A stretch of DNA of 64,000 nt from Candidatus Woesearchaeota archaeon (GCA_018675975.1 JABGXB010000002.1:256098-320097); one strand, 5' to 3'. Counted from the first letter of the stretch, positions 48,990-57,824 are shown. Numbers and translations: made by a program. Notes: generated by a model from the letters alone, not told the origin.

Positions 48990-49712
48990 ATGGTTATAGA
49001 TAATATTATTTTACCTTTATTTAATTATAATTTGTCAGTGGGTATGGCAATTGTAGCTTTAATTGCAACACTTTTCTCAACAGTAGTTTACAAATATACA
49101 ACAGATCAATTACTATTAAAAAGAATTAAAAGAGAAACAAAAGAATTACAAGAAAAAAGTAAATCCTTCAAGGATAATCAAGAAAAATTAATGCAAATAA
49201 ATAAAGAAATAATGTCTAAATCTTTTGAACAAATGAAAATTACATTCAAATCTAGTATGTATACAATGTTACCACTATTAATTGTTTTTATATATTTAGC
49301 AGGTAACTTTACATATGAACCAATAAAACCAAATGAACAATTTGAATTAAATATTTATTCTAATAATAAATCAATCGAATACCAATTACCAAAAAAAATT
49401 AAATTGATTGAAGTTAATAATATAGAAGAAGATAAAAATTATATTACAAATTTAAAATTAATTTCAAACAATACCGGTTTAGTAATAATACCAATAGAAA
49501 ATACAAAACATAGAATATTAATTAGTGACAAAATTGAGTATGAAGATCCAATACAAGAAATTTCCAATTCTAAAATAACTAAAATAGAAACAGTACATAA
49601 AGAATTAACATTTATTAATTTATTTGGATGGGAAATTGGTTATCTTGGAACTTATATTATATTTTCCATAATTTTTAGTATAATACTTCGAAAACTATTA
49701 AACGTACAATAA
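48990..49712 (+). CDS. EMC3/DUF106 (YidC-like) membrane insertase with inserted domain
   Basis: From ATG 48990 this protein has 240 residues. An N-terminal transmembrane helix (about 12-32) is followed by the cytosolic coiled coil typical of the archaeal YidC/EMC3 family (DQLLLKRIKRETKELQEKSK, then a FEQMKITFKSS segment) and a second helix near 92-108. About 110 residues of beta-rich extracytoplasmic sequence (EQFELNIYSNNKSIEYQL and on) follow before the last helix at 214-236. Typical members lack this long insert. The gene is next to secY, the usual archaeal neighbourhood. Confidence 0.85.
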   Translation: MVIDNIILPLFNYNLSVGMAIVALIATLFSTVVYKYTTDQLLLKRIKRETKELQEKSKSFKDNQEKLMQINKEIMSKSFEQMKITFKSSMYTMLPLLIVFIYLAGNFTYEPIKPNEQFELNIYSNNKSIEYQLPKKIKLIEVNNIEEDKNYITNLKLISNNTGLVIIPIENTKHRILISDKIEYEDPIQEISNSKITKIETVHKELTFINLFGWEIGYLGTYIIFSIIFSIILRKLLNVQ

Positions 49713-49760
49713 TAATTTATTTCTATTTATTACATAACAATGTCTATTAAACACGCAAAG

Positions 49761-49770
49761 TTATAAATAA
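49761..49770 (+). promoter_or_regulatory. TATA box of the PAC2-family gene
   Basis: TTATAAATAA lies 22-31 bases before the ATG at 49792. The spacing places transcription start at or close to the start codon, consistent with leaderless expression; no ribosome binding site is seen. Confidence 0.5.
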
Positions 49771-49791
49771 ACATTAACTAAAAGAAATAAA

Positions 49792-50541
49792 ATGAAGATT
49801 GAAGTTCATAACAAAAAAGAGTTTAAAAATTTATCATTCATAGGTGCATTACCAGGAATAGGTAATGTCGGTAAATTAGCAATTGATTATATGATTGAAA
49901 AATTAAATGCAAAAAAAATTCAAACGTTAACATTTCCAGATACATTAAATAGTGTAATCGTTACAAAATCAAATACATTAGCATTGCCAACAGTTGAAAT
50001 ATATCATAAAAAAATAAAAGGAAAAAATATTATTCTTTTAACTGGTGAACTTAATACAGAAGACAAAGTTGAAATTAAAAATGTATTACAACACACAATG
50101 TCATTTTTATCAAAAAATAATTGTCAAAAAATAATTACAATTGCAGGAATTGGAATGGAACATGTTCCAGAAAATCCAGAAATTTATGTTACAGGAAATA
50201 CTAAAACATTTTATAAAAATTTTAAATTACCAAAAACAGTAAAAAAAAATGCAAGTGAACTTGTTAGAAATATTAATGGATTTAGTGGGATTTTACCAAC
50301 ACTTGCAAAATCAGAAAAAATTCATTCTTGTTGTTTATTAACAGAAACTTATAATAGTCCATTTTTTTTAGGATATAAAAGTGCAAAAGAAATAATTAAA
50401 GTTTTAAGTAAACAATTTGATTTTAAAATTTGTTTTAAAAAATTAGATCAAGAAATTGAAGCTTTTGATTTACTATTAGAAATTGGTGAAGATAGTTCAA
50501 AAGATATTGATAGTGATAAAGAATTAAATTATTTTAATTAA
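49792..50541 (+). CDS. PAC2 family protein (proteasome assembly chaperone-like)
   Basis: This 249-residue protein shows the PAC2 pattern: FIGALPGIGNVGKLAIDYMI near 16-35, ILLTGELNTEDKVEIKNVL, ITIAGIGMEHVPENPEIYVT and the GFSGILPTLAKSEKIHSCCL block. PAC2-type proteins are ATP-grasp-independent chaperones linked to proteasome assembly in eukaryotes and archaea. The 3' end overlaps the convergent histidine kinase gene by 8 bases. No proteasome subunit gene is present in the window. Confidence 0.92.
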   Translation: MKIEVHNKKEFKNLSFIGALPGIGNVGKLAIDYMIEKLNAKKIQTLTFPDTLNSVIVTKSNTLALPTVEIYHKKIKGKNIILLTGELNTEDKVEIKNVLQHTMSFLSKNNCQKIITIAGIGMEHVPENPEIYVTGNTKTFYKNFKLPKTVKKNASELVRNINGFSGILPTLAKSEKIHSCCLLTETYNSPFFLGYKSAKEIIKVLSKQFDFKICFKKLDQEIEAFDLLLEIGEDSSKDIDSDKELNYFN

Positions 50542-52489
50542 CTTCTTTTGGTATTAAAAAATAAAATTCTGTAAATTCATTTATCTTACTTTCTACAAAA
50601 ATTTCACCACCATGTAAATTAACTAAATATTTACTAATAACTAAACCCAAACCAGTTCCACCAACAGCATCTCTTACATCAGTACTTATTTGACAAAATT
50701 TATTAAATAATAAAGGTATATTTTTTTCATCTATACCATTACCATAATCTTTTACTGAAATAATATAATGATTTTTTAATGCTTTTTTTAAAAAATATTC
50801 ATAAGAAATTTGTATTTCATCACTTTTTTGAACATTTAAAAAATCAGAAAATGTATTGAAGTCTGAAAAATTAACTTCTAAATCATCATCTCCTTTAAAT
50901 TGTTTAAAAAAATATTCATTTATTGATTTAAAATAATGTTCTTTATTTAAATCAACACCATCTATTTTACAAATAATTTGATTTCCAGATGAAGAAAATT
51001 TTATACCGTTTGATATTAAATTTGTAAGAATTTGAAAAAATCGATCGGGATCTACATAAATTGATTGAAAGTTAAAATCTTTTATTAATTTTATATCTTT
51101 TTGCTCCAATATATAATTAAGTGTATTTAAATGCTGAATTAATTCAAGTTGAGTTATTTTTCTTTTATTTACAAGTAAATTACCGGATTCAATTTTATTA
51201 ATATCTAACATGTCATTAACCAGACGCCCAAGACGATTAGCTTCATCTTTTATAATTTGTAAAAAATCTTTTTGTTGAACGTCAAGTTTTTCTACTCCAT
51301 ACATAAATAATAAATTAATATATCCCTTTATTGAAGTTAAAGGAGTTCTCAATTCATGACTTACTACATTTACAAAATCACTTTTTAATTCATCAAGTTT
51401 TTTTAATTTTTCATTTGCTTCTTTTAATTCATAAGTCCGATTTTCAACTTCATCTTTTAAAATTTTATTAAAATTGTGAATTTTATCCACATACATACTA
51501 TCCCTAAATGCACGAACTGCAGCATTTGCCATAACCCCAACCAAATATAATGAATGTTTACTCAAGGGTCTTTGAGAAAATGATCTCGCTGCATGAATGT
51601 GACCAATTATTTTATTTTTAAAAATTAATGGGTAATTAATATAACTTTTAACATCATTCATAATTGAAATATTTCGATTATCTCCACTACTAGTATTTGA
51701 AACATAATATGGTTTAGGATTTTTTTTAATTCTGTCCATTGCCCTCATCAAAATACCGCTTTTATTTAATAAATCCATTTTATCTTTAGAAAAACCAATA
51801 CCAATTCTTACAGGAATACTATCATCCTTATATAAACAAATTTCTACCTTACTCAAAAATAAATGATCTTTTAATAATTGACAAAACCGTGTCATAGAAG
51901 ATTTTAAATTAATTTCTTTACTCAACTCATCTCTTATTGACTTACCTAATTCAATTTCTCTATTTAATTTTTTTAATTTTTTATCTTGATTTATAATAAC
52001 TTTACTTAAATCTAATTGAAAAACATAATTTTTTGTAATTTCTTTTATTAAATTAAGTAATTCCATTTTCTCATCACTAATAATTTCAGTAGATTTAACT
52101 GTAAGAAAAGAAAAAAATCGAGAAAACATACAATCAGCTTTATAATTAAATTTACATTCATCAAAACACCTACACCCTTCAAAATCTCCCTCTAAATAAA
52201 AATTAAGCTCAGTTTTATTTTTAAAACTAAAATTAGAATTTACATTAAATATAATTGAACGAACTACCTCATCATCAAATCCATAATAATTTATTTGAAC
52301 TTCTTTATTTTTTTTACATATCACTTCTTTAAATTTAGATAACTTAATAGAATAATATAATACAGAAAATTCTTCAAAAGATGTATGTTCAAAAAGAATA
52401 TTTGATAAGGAAATAAATTTATTAGCATTAGTTTCTTTTAAATCAATTTTGTTAAATATATTTTTTATTAAAAAATTAATATCTATCAT
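50534..52489 (-). CDS. Sensor histidine kinase with GAF domain and Cys-rich N terminus
   Basis: This 651-residue kinase has an N-terminal domain (1-160) with a cysteine cluster at 106, 108, 112 and 120, a coiled coil, a GAF-like domain (about 195-335), a long helix, then HisKA with the phospho-acceptor in VVSHELRTPLTSIKGY (His378) and a HATPase domain (N box LTNLISNGIKFS, G1 DYGNGI, G2 GGTGLGLVISKYL). Between N and G1 boxes there are about 60 extra residues. No transmembrane helix is seen, so the kinase is cytoplasmic and might sense redox or metal through the cysteines. It overlaps the response regulator gene by 4 bases. Confidence 0.93.
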   Translation of the reverse strand: MIDINFLIKNIFNKIDLKETNANKFISLSNILFEHTSFEEFSVLYYSIKLSKFKEVICKKNKEVQINYYGFDDEVVRSIIFNVNSNFSFKNKTELNFYLEGDFEGCRCFDECKFNYKADCMFSRFFSFLTVKSTEIISDEKMELLNLIKEITKNYVFQLDLSKVIINQDKKLKKLNREIELGKSIRDELSKEINLKSSMTRFCQLLKDHLFLSKVEICLYKDDSIPVRIGIGFSKDKMDLLNKSGILMRAMDRIKKNPKPYYVSNTSSGDNRNISIMNDVKSYINYPLIFKNKIIGHIHAARSFSQRPLSKHSLYLVGVMANAAVRAFRDSMYVDKIHNFNKILKDEVENRTYELKEANEKLKKLDELKSDFVNVVSHELRTPLTSIKGYINLLFMYGVEKLDVQQKDFLQIIKDEANRLGRLVNDMLDINKIESGNLLVNKRKITQLELIQHLNTLNYILEQKDIKLIKDFNFQSIYVDPDRFFQILTNLISNGIKFSSSGNQIICKIDGVDLNKEHYFKSINEYFFKQFKGDDDLEVNFSDFNTFSDFLNVQKSDEIQISYEYFLKKALKNHYIISVKDYGNGIDEKNIPLLFNKFCQISTDVRDAVGGTGLGLVISKYLVNLHGGEIFVESKINEFTEFYFLIPKEVN

Positions 52490-52854
52490 TGAACGTATTG
52501 ATCTACTTTATTTAATAAAAATTGAGGATCTATTGGTTTTTTTAAATATTCAACAGCCCCGGCTTCGTAACCTTTTAATTCATCTGAAAATTGTGATTTA
52601 GAAGTTAAAAATAAAATCGGAATATGTTTTGTAAGTTCATTTTCTTTTATTATTTTTGCAGCCTCAAAACCATTTAAACCAGGCATCATAACATCCAATA
52701 TAATAAGATTAGGCAAATGAGTTTCAGCAAGAGTTAAGGCTTCATGACCAACACTTGCCGTAATAACTTCAAATTCTTTTAATTTTAATGTAAGCTCTAT
52801 TAATTTTAAAATGTGCGGCTCATCATCAACAACTAGAATTTTTTTATCTTTCAT
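52486..52854 (-). CDS. Single-domain response regulator (CheY-like)
   Basis: This 122-residue receiver has acidic DDE at 10-12, phospho-acceptor Asp54 in LIILDVMMPG, Thr84 in LFLTSKS and Lys105 in YLKKPIDP, all the residues of an active receiver. There is no output domain, so it must act by protein contact or in a phosphorelay. The stop overlaps the downstream histidine kinase start by 4 bases, making a cognate pair. Two-component systems are sparse in small-genome archaea. Confidence 0.94.
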   Translation of the reverse strand: MKDKKILVVDDEPHILKLIELTLKLKEFEVITASVGHEALTLAETHLPNLIILDVMMPGLNGFEAAKIIKENELTKHIPILFLTSKSQFSDELKGYEAGAVEYLKKPIDPQFLLNKVDQYVQ

Positions 52855-52930
52855 AAAATTACACCATTATAACAAAGCAGAGATTATATATAAATTTAAT
52901 TAAAATGAATTAAATGAATTAAAATTACTT

Positions 52931-53824
52931 TTAAATAAATAAATTATTAATTCTTTCAAATAAAAATAATCTTTTTTCATCTCTTTTCATTTTAATATAA
53001 ACAGATTTAAAATCATGGGAACTATATTTTCCAAAAATTAGTTTAACCCCCCTACTTTTATACCAAAATTTAATTTCCCCATCAAAATTATTGTTTTTAT
53101 TTAAATGATTTAAAATATTATAAATAATTATAATTTTTTTTTCTTTTAAATAATAAAAAAAACGTTCAAAAATACCTTTATTAAATTTAATTGTATATGA
53201 CAAATTTAAAAAATCTACTACATTCATATTATATTTCTTTAAAATTATAAAAAATACTTTTAATAAATCAATAGAATCTTGAAGTGCTCTATGACCAGTT
53301 GATTTTAAATTATAATTTACTTTTAAATCATCCAAACTACAACTCAAATTATTTGGCAATATAAATTTAAATATTTGTAATGTGTCCTTTACTATAATAT
53401 TATTAAATTTATAATTTAAATTATTCAAAAAAGAAATATCAAAATTACAATTATGTGCCAAAAAAACAGTATTTTTATAATTTTTATATATTTTATTAAA
53501 TTCATTTAAAACAAATTTTTCATCAAATCCATTTAATAATTCAGCTTCTGATATATTATTTATATGTTTTGCAAAATTATTAAATTTTTTATCTTTTTTA
53601 ATTAAATAATTTTTTTTTTCAACTATATTACCATCAATAGTACAAACTACCCACGCAAGTTCAATTACTTCGTGATTTTTAATATCCAAGCCAGAAGATT
53701 CAATATCAAAAAAAACTAAATGGTCAACTTTTTTTATTTTATTAAATTTAAAATTTAACTTAATATAAAATTCCATGAAAAAATTAACAATTTTTAAAAT
53801 TCTTAAATAAAAAAAATTAATCAT
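52931..53824 (-). CDS. DEDDh 3'-5' exonuclease
   Basis: This 297-residue protein has an exonuclease domain at about 34-200 with the DEDDh motifs: FFDIESSGLD (Exo I), AHNCNFDISFL (Exo II) and GHRALQDSIDLLKVFF (Exo III, His then Asp). It is of the DnaQ/PolC epsilon type. The last 90 residues are basic and unassigned. The start overlaps the ABC-2 permease stop by 8 bases, so the three genes from 55725 to 52931 are one operon, a surprising association for a nuclease. It might be proofreading or repair-related; the context does not say. Confidence 0.9.
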   Translation of the reverse strand: MINFFYLRILKIVNFFMEFYIKLNFKFNKIKKVDHLVFFDIESSGLDIKNHEVIELAWVVCTIDGNIVEKKNYLIKKDKKFNNFAKHINNISEAELLNGFDEKFVLNEFNKIYKNYKNTVFLAHNCNFDISFLNNLNYKFNNIIVKDTLQIFKFILPNNLSCSLDDLKVNYNLKSTGHRALQDSIDLLKVFFIILKKYNMNVVDFLNLSYTIKFNKGIFERFFYYLKEKKIIIIYNILNHLNKNNNFDGEIKFWYKSRGVKLIFGKYSSHDFKSVYIKMKRDEKRLFLFERINNLFI

Positions 53825-54824
53825 CCAAAACTTCCCTTTTTTTAAAATGCAGAATTTTTGAACTCATCATATGCATTACAAACCAAACTATTAATCCAAA
53901 AATTAAAATGTGTAATATTAATATAAAAAATAAATTCAGATTAAAATAATTTGCCAATAATAAATTTCTAAATAATCTATAAGTAATTGAATATGGACTA
54001 ATAAGTACAAATGAAGTTGAAATTTCATATATTCTACTTAAAAATTCAAAAGATCCCATATATGTTAATAAGGATACAATAATACTAAATATTGCAGAAT
54101 TTTGAAAACTAGACGATAAATAACCAATCAAAAGTCCAATTAAAGTAAAAAGAATTGAAGTAAAAATTAATATTATATAAAAATAAATATTTGAAAATAA
54201 ATTTGTCCTAATAAAAATACTAATTAAAATAAAAATAATTAATAATTGTATTAATACTATTAATGTAGTAGAAAAAATCCTACCTAATAAAAACGTAAAT
54301 TCACTTGTACCAGTTATTTTATTTCTAATTAAAGTATTTGAATTTTTTTCCACAACTAAATTACTTGATGCAAAAAATATAGTTAAAAACATTATAATTA
54401 TTGCAATAAAATTAGCTAAAAACAAATCCTGTTTATTAGTATAAGATTTTAATACAAATTGTTCTGGTAATACTGAAGACAAATAATAATATAAATTTGA
54501 TTTAGTATTATCATAAATAACCATATTATCATTTAAACAAGCTTGAATATTACCTAAAACTAAATCTTTACTACAAGTTTTTAGGCTTTCATATTTGATT
54601 AAATTTAAATTACTATCTTTAATATCAAAAACAACATCTTGAGACATATAACCTACATTAACTAAACTAGTTTGGTTCATAGAAAAAACTAAAAAAAAGA
54701 TTATTAAAACTAAAAGTGGATAAAATACAAATAATAATAGATTTGACTTAAATCTAAAAAAACTTTTAAAATCTTTTTTTATTATTTGACCTAATTTACT
54801 CATTTTTAACCTCAATTTTTTCAT
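53817..54824 (-). CDS. ABC-2 type transporter permease
   Basis: This 335-residue protein has the ABC-2 layout: a cytoplasmic N terminus, a first helix (about 22-48), an extracytoplasmic domain of about 85 residues with two cysteines, then five helices from 135 to the end. The family-typical sequence after helix 2 is VVEKNSNTLIRNKITGTSE. It is probably an exporter permease. It overlaps the upstream ATPase-like gene by 29 bases, so they are translated together, but that ATPase lacks catalytic motifs. Confidence 0.88.
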   Translation of the reverse strand: MKKLRLKMSKLGQIIKKDFKSFFRFKSNLLLFVFYPLLVLIIFFLVFSMNQTSLVNVGYMSQDVVFDIKDSNLNLIKYESLKTCSKDLVLGNIQACLNDNMVIYDNTKSNLYYYLSSVLPEQFVLKSYTNKQDLFLANFIAIIIMFLTIFFASSNLVVEKNSNTLIRNKITGTSEFTFLLGRIFSTTLIVLIQLLIIFILISIFIRTNLFSNIYFYIILIFTSILFTLIGLLIGYLSSSFQNSAIFSIIVSLLTYMGSFEFLSRIYEISTSFVLISPYSITYRLFRNLLLANYFNLNLFFILILHILIFGLIVWFVMHMMSSKILHFKKREVLDD

Positions 54825-55725
54825 AATTAAAACTAATTAATTTTTCACTATAATCTTTTAATAATCTTGACAAACCAAGCATTAAATTTGCATCATCTTT
54901 TAATGAAAGAATACATTTATCACCAATAATTTGAACAGAACTAATTTGTTTATGATCTTCTAATACTTTTAAAAAATTGCCATAATCCCCTGGATCACTC
55001 TTAAATGTAATTTTATATAACATTTTAAAATCACCTTTTTTATTTTTTGAATCATACGTTAATTTTCCTCTTTGTATTATAATCAAATGATCAAAAAGCT
55101 TACTAAATGGCTCATAATCCATATCTGAAACAATAACTGTCATACCATGATTTTTTAATTTTTTTAAAAGTGAAAATATTTCTTTTCTGGATTCATGATC
55201 TAAATCATTTGTAAAATTATTAACAAATAAAATTTTTGGATTATTAATAAGAGAACACAATATATTTGCTTTTTTAATTAATGTTAAAGGCAAATCACAG
55301 ACTTTCATATTTTTATATTTTCCAACTTCAACCATTTTTAATAATTTTGAAATGTTTTTATCTAAAATATGTCCTTGCATATCATGCAATGTGCCAAAAT
55401 ATTCTAAATTTTCTAAAATAGTTAAATGCCCATAAAGAGTATTATTATTATCAACATAACTAAAATGTCTATAAATTTGTGTTAAATTAACACCGCCAAA
55501 TAAAGGTGTTTTATTAAATGAAATTTTTCCAGAATCCGGACTAATAAACCCCGCCATAATTTTCATTAAAAAGTCACAATTTTCATCCCCGCCAATACAC
55601 ACAAAATCCAAATTATGTATATTAAAAGATATGTTTTTTAATGAATATAAATCAGAAATTTTAAGATTTATATTTTCTAAATTTAATAAATCCGTCTTTT
55701 TTTTCAAAACTTTATCTAAAAACAT
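54796..55725 (-). CDS. ABC ATPase-like protein with all catalytic motifs lost
   Basis: This 309-residue protein aligns over its length with ABC-2-type ATPases: NLENINLKISDLYSLKNISF, IMAGFISPDSGKISF, LTILENLEYFGTLHDMQGH and the C-terminal regulatory domain are in place. Every catalytic motif is broken. Walker A at 45-52 reads GGDENCDF with no GK-S/T. The signature reads LPLTLIKK. Walker B at 165-170 ends VNN instead of DE. The switch histidine region reads VSDMDYE. It probably binds no ATP and may regulate or scaffold the overlapping permease gene. A sequence error is unlikely because losses are independent and the frame is intact. Confidence 0.85.
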   Translation of the reverse strand: MFLDKVLKKKTDLLNLENINLKISDLYSLKNISFNIHNLDFVCIGGDENCDFLMKIMAGFISPDSGKISFNKTPLFGGVNLTQIYRHFSYVDNNNTLYGHLTILENLEYFGTLHDMQGHILDKNISKLLKMVEVGKYKNMKVCDLPLTLIKKANILCSLINNPKILFVNNFTNDLDHESRKEIFSLLKKLKNHGMTVIVSDMDYEPFSKLFDHLIIIQRGKLTYDSKNKKGDFKMLYKITFKSDPGDYGNFLKVLEDHKQISSVQIIGDKCILSLKDDANLMLGLSRLLKDYSEKLISFNYEKIEVKNE

Positions 55726-55842
55726 ATTAATTTAAAATATAATTTTGCTTTTAAATATTTCGCCTTAACAAAAAATTTATTAATAAAACTAATAAAAATA
55801 AAATATATAAAAATATACAAAAATGTACAAAAGAGGTATGAT

Positions 55843-56859
55843 ATGAAAAAAACAATATTATTTTTACTTATTATAATAACAATCACTAGTTTTGTCTCAA
55901 GTGCTAATTATTTATTTGAAAGTAATGACTTAGATGACTTATTAACAAGTGATAATGTAGAATATACTTATGTAGAAACAAATTCAAATTTAGACAAAGA
56001 TTTAGATGATTTAATAAAATCATTTGATAAAATTATAGAAGATTATGAAAGCGATGAAACCAGTTGTGAAAGTGCAAATAATGAAAGTAAATGTATTAAA
56101 ATAGAAAGAGAAAATACGGCTGAAAAAATAATTGATTGGTTTGATGGAAATGATGACGATAATTTAGTACCATTCTTAAAAAATATATTTGAAACTCAAA
56201 TAGATCTATTAAAAGACTCCCTATTATCCAAAAGAAATTATGTAAAAGGTTTAGAAACTAGCGATTTTTTTGAATCTAATTCAAAATGGGATGATATAAT
56301 GGATGACCTATCAGACATCAAATCAGACTTAGATCCTCAAAATAAAAGTGATTTTGTACAATTTAAAAATGATATTACTGATAAAGTTTCAAATCAATTA
56401 AAAAAATATATTTTTGAAGATTTAAAATTTGATTATTGGGTTATGCAAAATAAAATTCACATTGAGGAGTCTAGACAAAAATTAAAATTTTTTGAGGAAT
56501 TAGAAAAAACATATGATGACATTGAAATTGATATTAAAACATTAGGCATAAAAAATTCCAAAATAGATGATTTTACTGATAAATTAAAAGTATTTAAAGA
56601 TAATAATGAAGACTTAGAAAATTTATTTGAAGATTATGAATCAGCAAATGATAATTTTATTGACGAAGTTGATGACAGCAGAGATAAATTTGATTTAGAT
56701 GATACAATATATCCAAAAATTGATAGAAATTTAGAAATTGAAAATGATTATAACGATTGGACTGACAAAAAAGATTTATTTAAAAAAAAATATAAAGATC
56801 AAATAGAAATTATGGGTAAATTAAGAGAAGAAGTTTCTGATCTTTTAAGTAATATATAG
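55843..56859 (+). CDS. Secreted acidic coiled-coil protein
   Basis: This 338-residue protein has a signal peptide (1-21, ending VSSANY). The mature protein is rich in Asp, Lys, Asn and Ser and mostly helical (KLKFFEELEKTYDDIEIDIK). Two cysteines around residue 78 and 86 (TSCESANNESKC) may form a disulfide. An AGAGG ribosome binding site is 8 bases before the ATG, with TATA-like sequence upstream. The next gene, 11 bases away, is a lipoprotein. No family is recognised. Confidence 0.7.
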   Translation: MKKTILFLLIIITITSFVSSANYLFESNDLDDLLTSDNVEYTYVETNSNLDKDLDDLIKSFDKIIEDYESDETSCESANNESKCIKIERENTAEKIIDWFDGNDDDNLVPFLKNIFETQIDLLKDSLLSKRNYVKGLETSDFFESNSKWDDIMDDLSDIKSDLDPQNKSDFVQFKNDITDKVSNQLKKYIFEDLKFDYWVMQNKIHIEESRQKLKFFEELEKTYDDIEIDIKTLGIKNSKIDDFTDKLKVFKDNNEDLENLFEDYESANDNFIDEVDDSRDKFDLDDTIYPKIDRNLEIENDYNDWTDKKDLFKKKYKDQIEIMGKLREEVSDLLSNI

Positions 56860-56870
56860 GAGGTTAAAAA

Positions 56871-57341
56871 ATGAAGAATATAATATTAATATTAATAATT
56901 GCATTAACTTTTGTATTTACAGGATGTTCATCTGATGGCGATCCAGAAATTGATAACATAGTTCAAGAAATAATTTCAGAAAATGAAAATACTCAAGTAA
57001 TTAGCGATAATCAAGAAATTCAACCTGCTACAGATATTGAAGAATTAAATAAAACTAATATTGAAGAAGAAAAAGAAGAAGCAATTGAAGAACCAGTAGA
57101 GGAAGAAGAAAAAGAAGAAACTACAAGTATAGTAAGTTCAAAATTAGATTTAGAAAGAGCATTAATTAAAGCAAGAACTGAAAAAAAATTAGAAAGATTA
57201 GGGGAAATAGAGAGTACACTCCAACTATCTGATTATAAAATTGAAAAAGATTTTGCTGAATCAGACGAATTAAAAGATTTATTTGATTTTCTAGATGATG
57301 AATTTGAATATAAAATAGAAAGCAAGGTTTTTGAAGATTAA
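56871..57341 (+). CDS. Small acidic lipoprotein
   Basis: This 156-residue protein has a classic prolipoprotein signal (KNIILILIIALTFVFTGCSS, lipobox FTGC with Cys19). The mature part is a Glu-rich disordered linker (about 30-95) and a C-terminal helical region (KLDLERALIKARTEKKLERL). A perfect AGGAGG ribosome binding site 8 bases upstream suggests strong translation. It is a likely LspA substrate and is coexpressed with the secreted coiled-coil protein upstream. Confidence 0.75.
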   Translation: MKNIILILIIALTFVFTGCSSDGDPEIDNIVQEIISENENTQVISDNQEIQPATDIEELNKTNIEEEKEEAIEEPVEEEEKEETTSIVSSKLDLERALIKARTEKKLERLGEIESTLQLSDYKIEKDFAESDELKDLFDFLDDEFEYKIESKVFED

Positions 57342-57362
57342 TTTTTTATTTTATTTTTTTTA

Positions 57363-57752
57363 TTATTGTTTATAATTTTCTATTACTTTTTGTGTAAATT
57401 CGTCCAACCCATCTATTAAATCACCATTTTTTTCCTCACACTCTAAAAGATTTTTAGCGGTTTGTTCATCAAAGCTTAATACTATATATCCATCATTAAA
57501 ATCAACTAAATAAGAAACATTGGTCATCATTTCAAAATAATTTTCATATAAAACCATAGAATCCAAAGATCCTCCTAACTTTTCAAGTATAATTGGATTT
57601 AAATTTTCTTCAGTATTTAAAACCCCGTTTAATGAATCAAATAATTTTCTTGTAACTTCAAACTCTTCTATAATGCCAGAATATAATTTTAAATAAGAAT
57701 GAAATTGAATTGCAAAATCTTCATTATTTGGTGGATAGTAATAGCGAGTCAT
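57363..57752 (-). CDS. Unknown soluble protein
   Basis: This 129-residue protein has predicted helices (NEDFAIQFHSYLKLYSGIIE, then EEFEVTRKLFDSL) and no membrane segment. The C-terminal part NDGYIVLSFDEQTAKNLLEC suggests a small alpha/beta fold. It is not recognised. Its upstream gap, shared with the divergent E1-like gene, contains two copies of a palindromic 10-mer. Confidence 0.6.
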   Translation of the reverse strand: MTRYYYPPNNEDFAIQFHSYLKLYSGIIEEFEVTRKLFDSLNGVLNTEENLNPIILEKLGGSLDSMVLYENYFEMMTNVSYLVDFNDGYIVLSFDEQTAKNLLECEEKNGDLIDGLDEFTQKVIENYKQ

Positions 57753-57760
57753 AAATTTAA

Positions 57761-57800
57761 CAAATTAATTTATGTTATAAATATTAGCAAATTAATTTAT
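57761..57800. promoter_or_regulatory. Two direct repeats with palindromic core in a divergent promoter
   Basis: CAAATTAATTTAT occurs at 57761-57773 and 57788-57800, 27 bases apart. Each contains the perfect palindrome AAATTAATTT. The pair lies between divergent genes and the second copy abuts the TATA-like box of the E1-like gene. It could be a dimer-binding operator, but A/T-rich background makes chance possible. Confidence 0.35.
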
Positions 57801-57805
57801 AAATA
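57796..57805 (+). promoter_or_regulatory. TATA box of the E1-like gene
   Basis: TTTATAAATA lies 20-29 bases before the ATG at 57825, suggesting a leaderless mRNA. It overlaps the end of the second 13-base repeat, so a factor bound there could compete with TBP. Confidence 0.45.
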
Positions 57806-57824
57806 TAAAAAAAAACAATAAAAG

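Noticed and set aside
54796-55725. Functional ABC ATPase
   Set aside because: The overall fold matches, but Walker A, signature, Walker B and switch residues are all absent.
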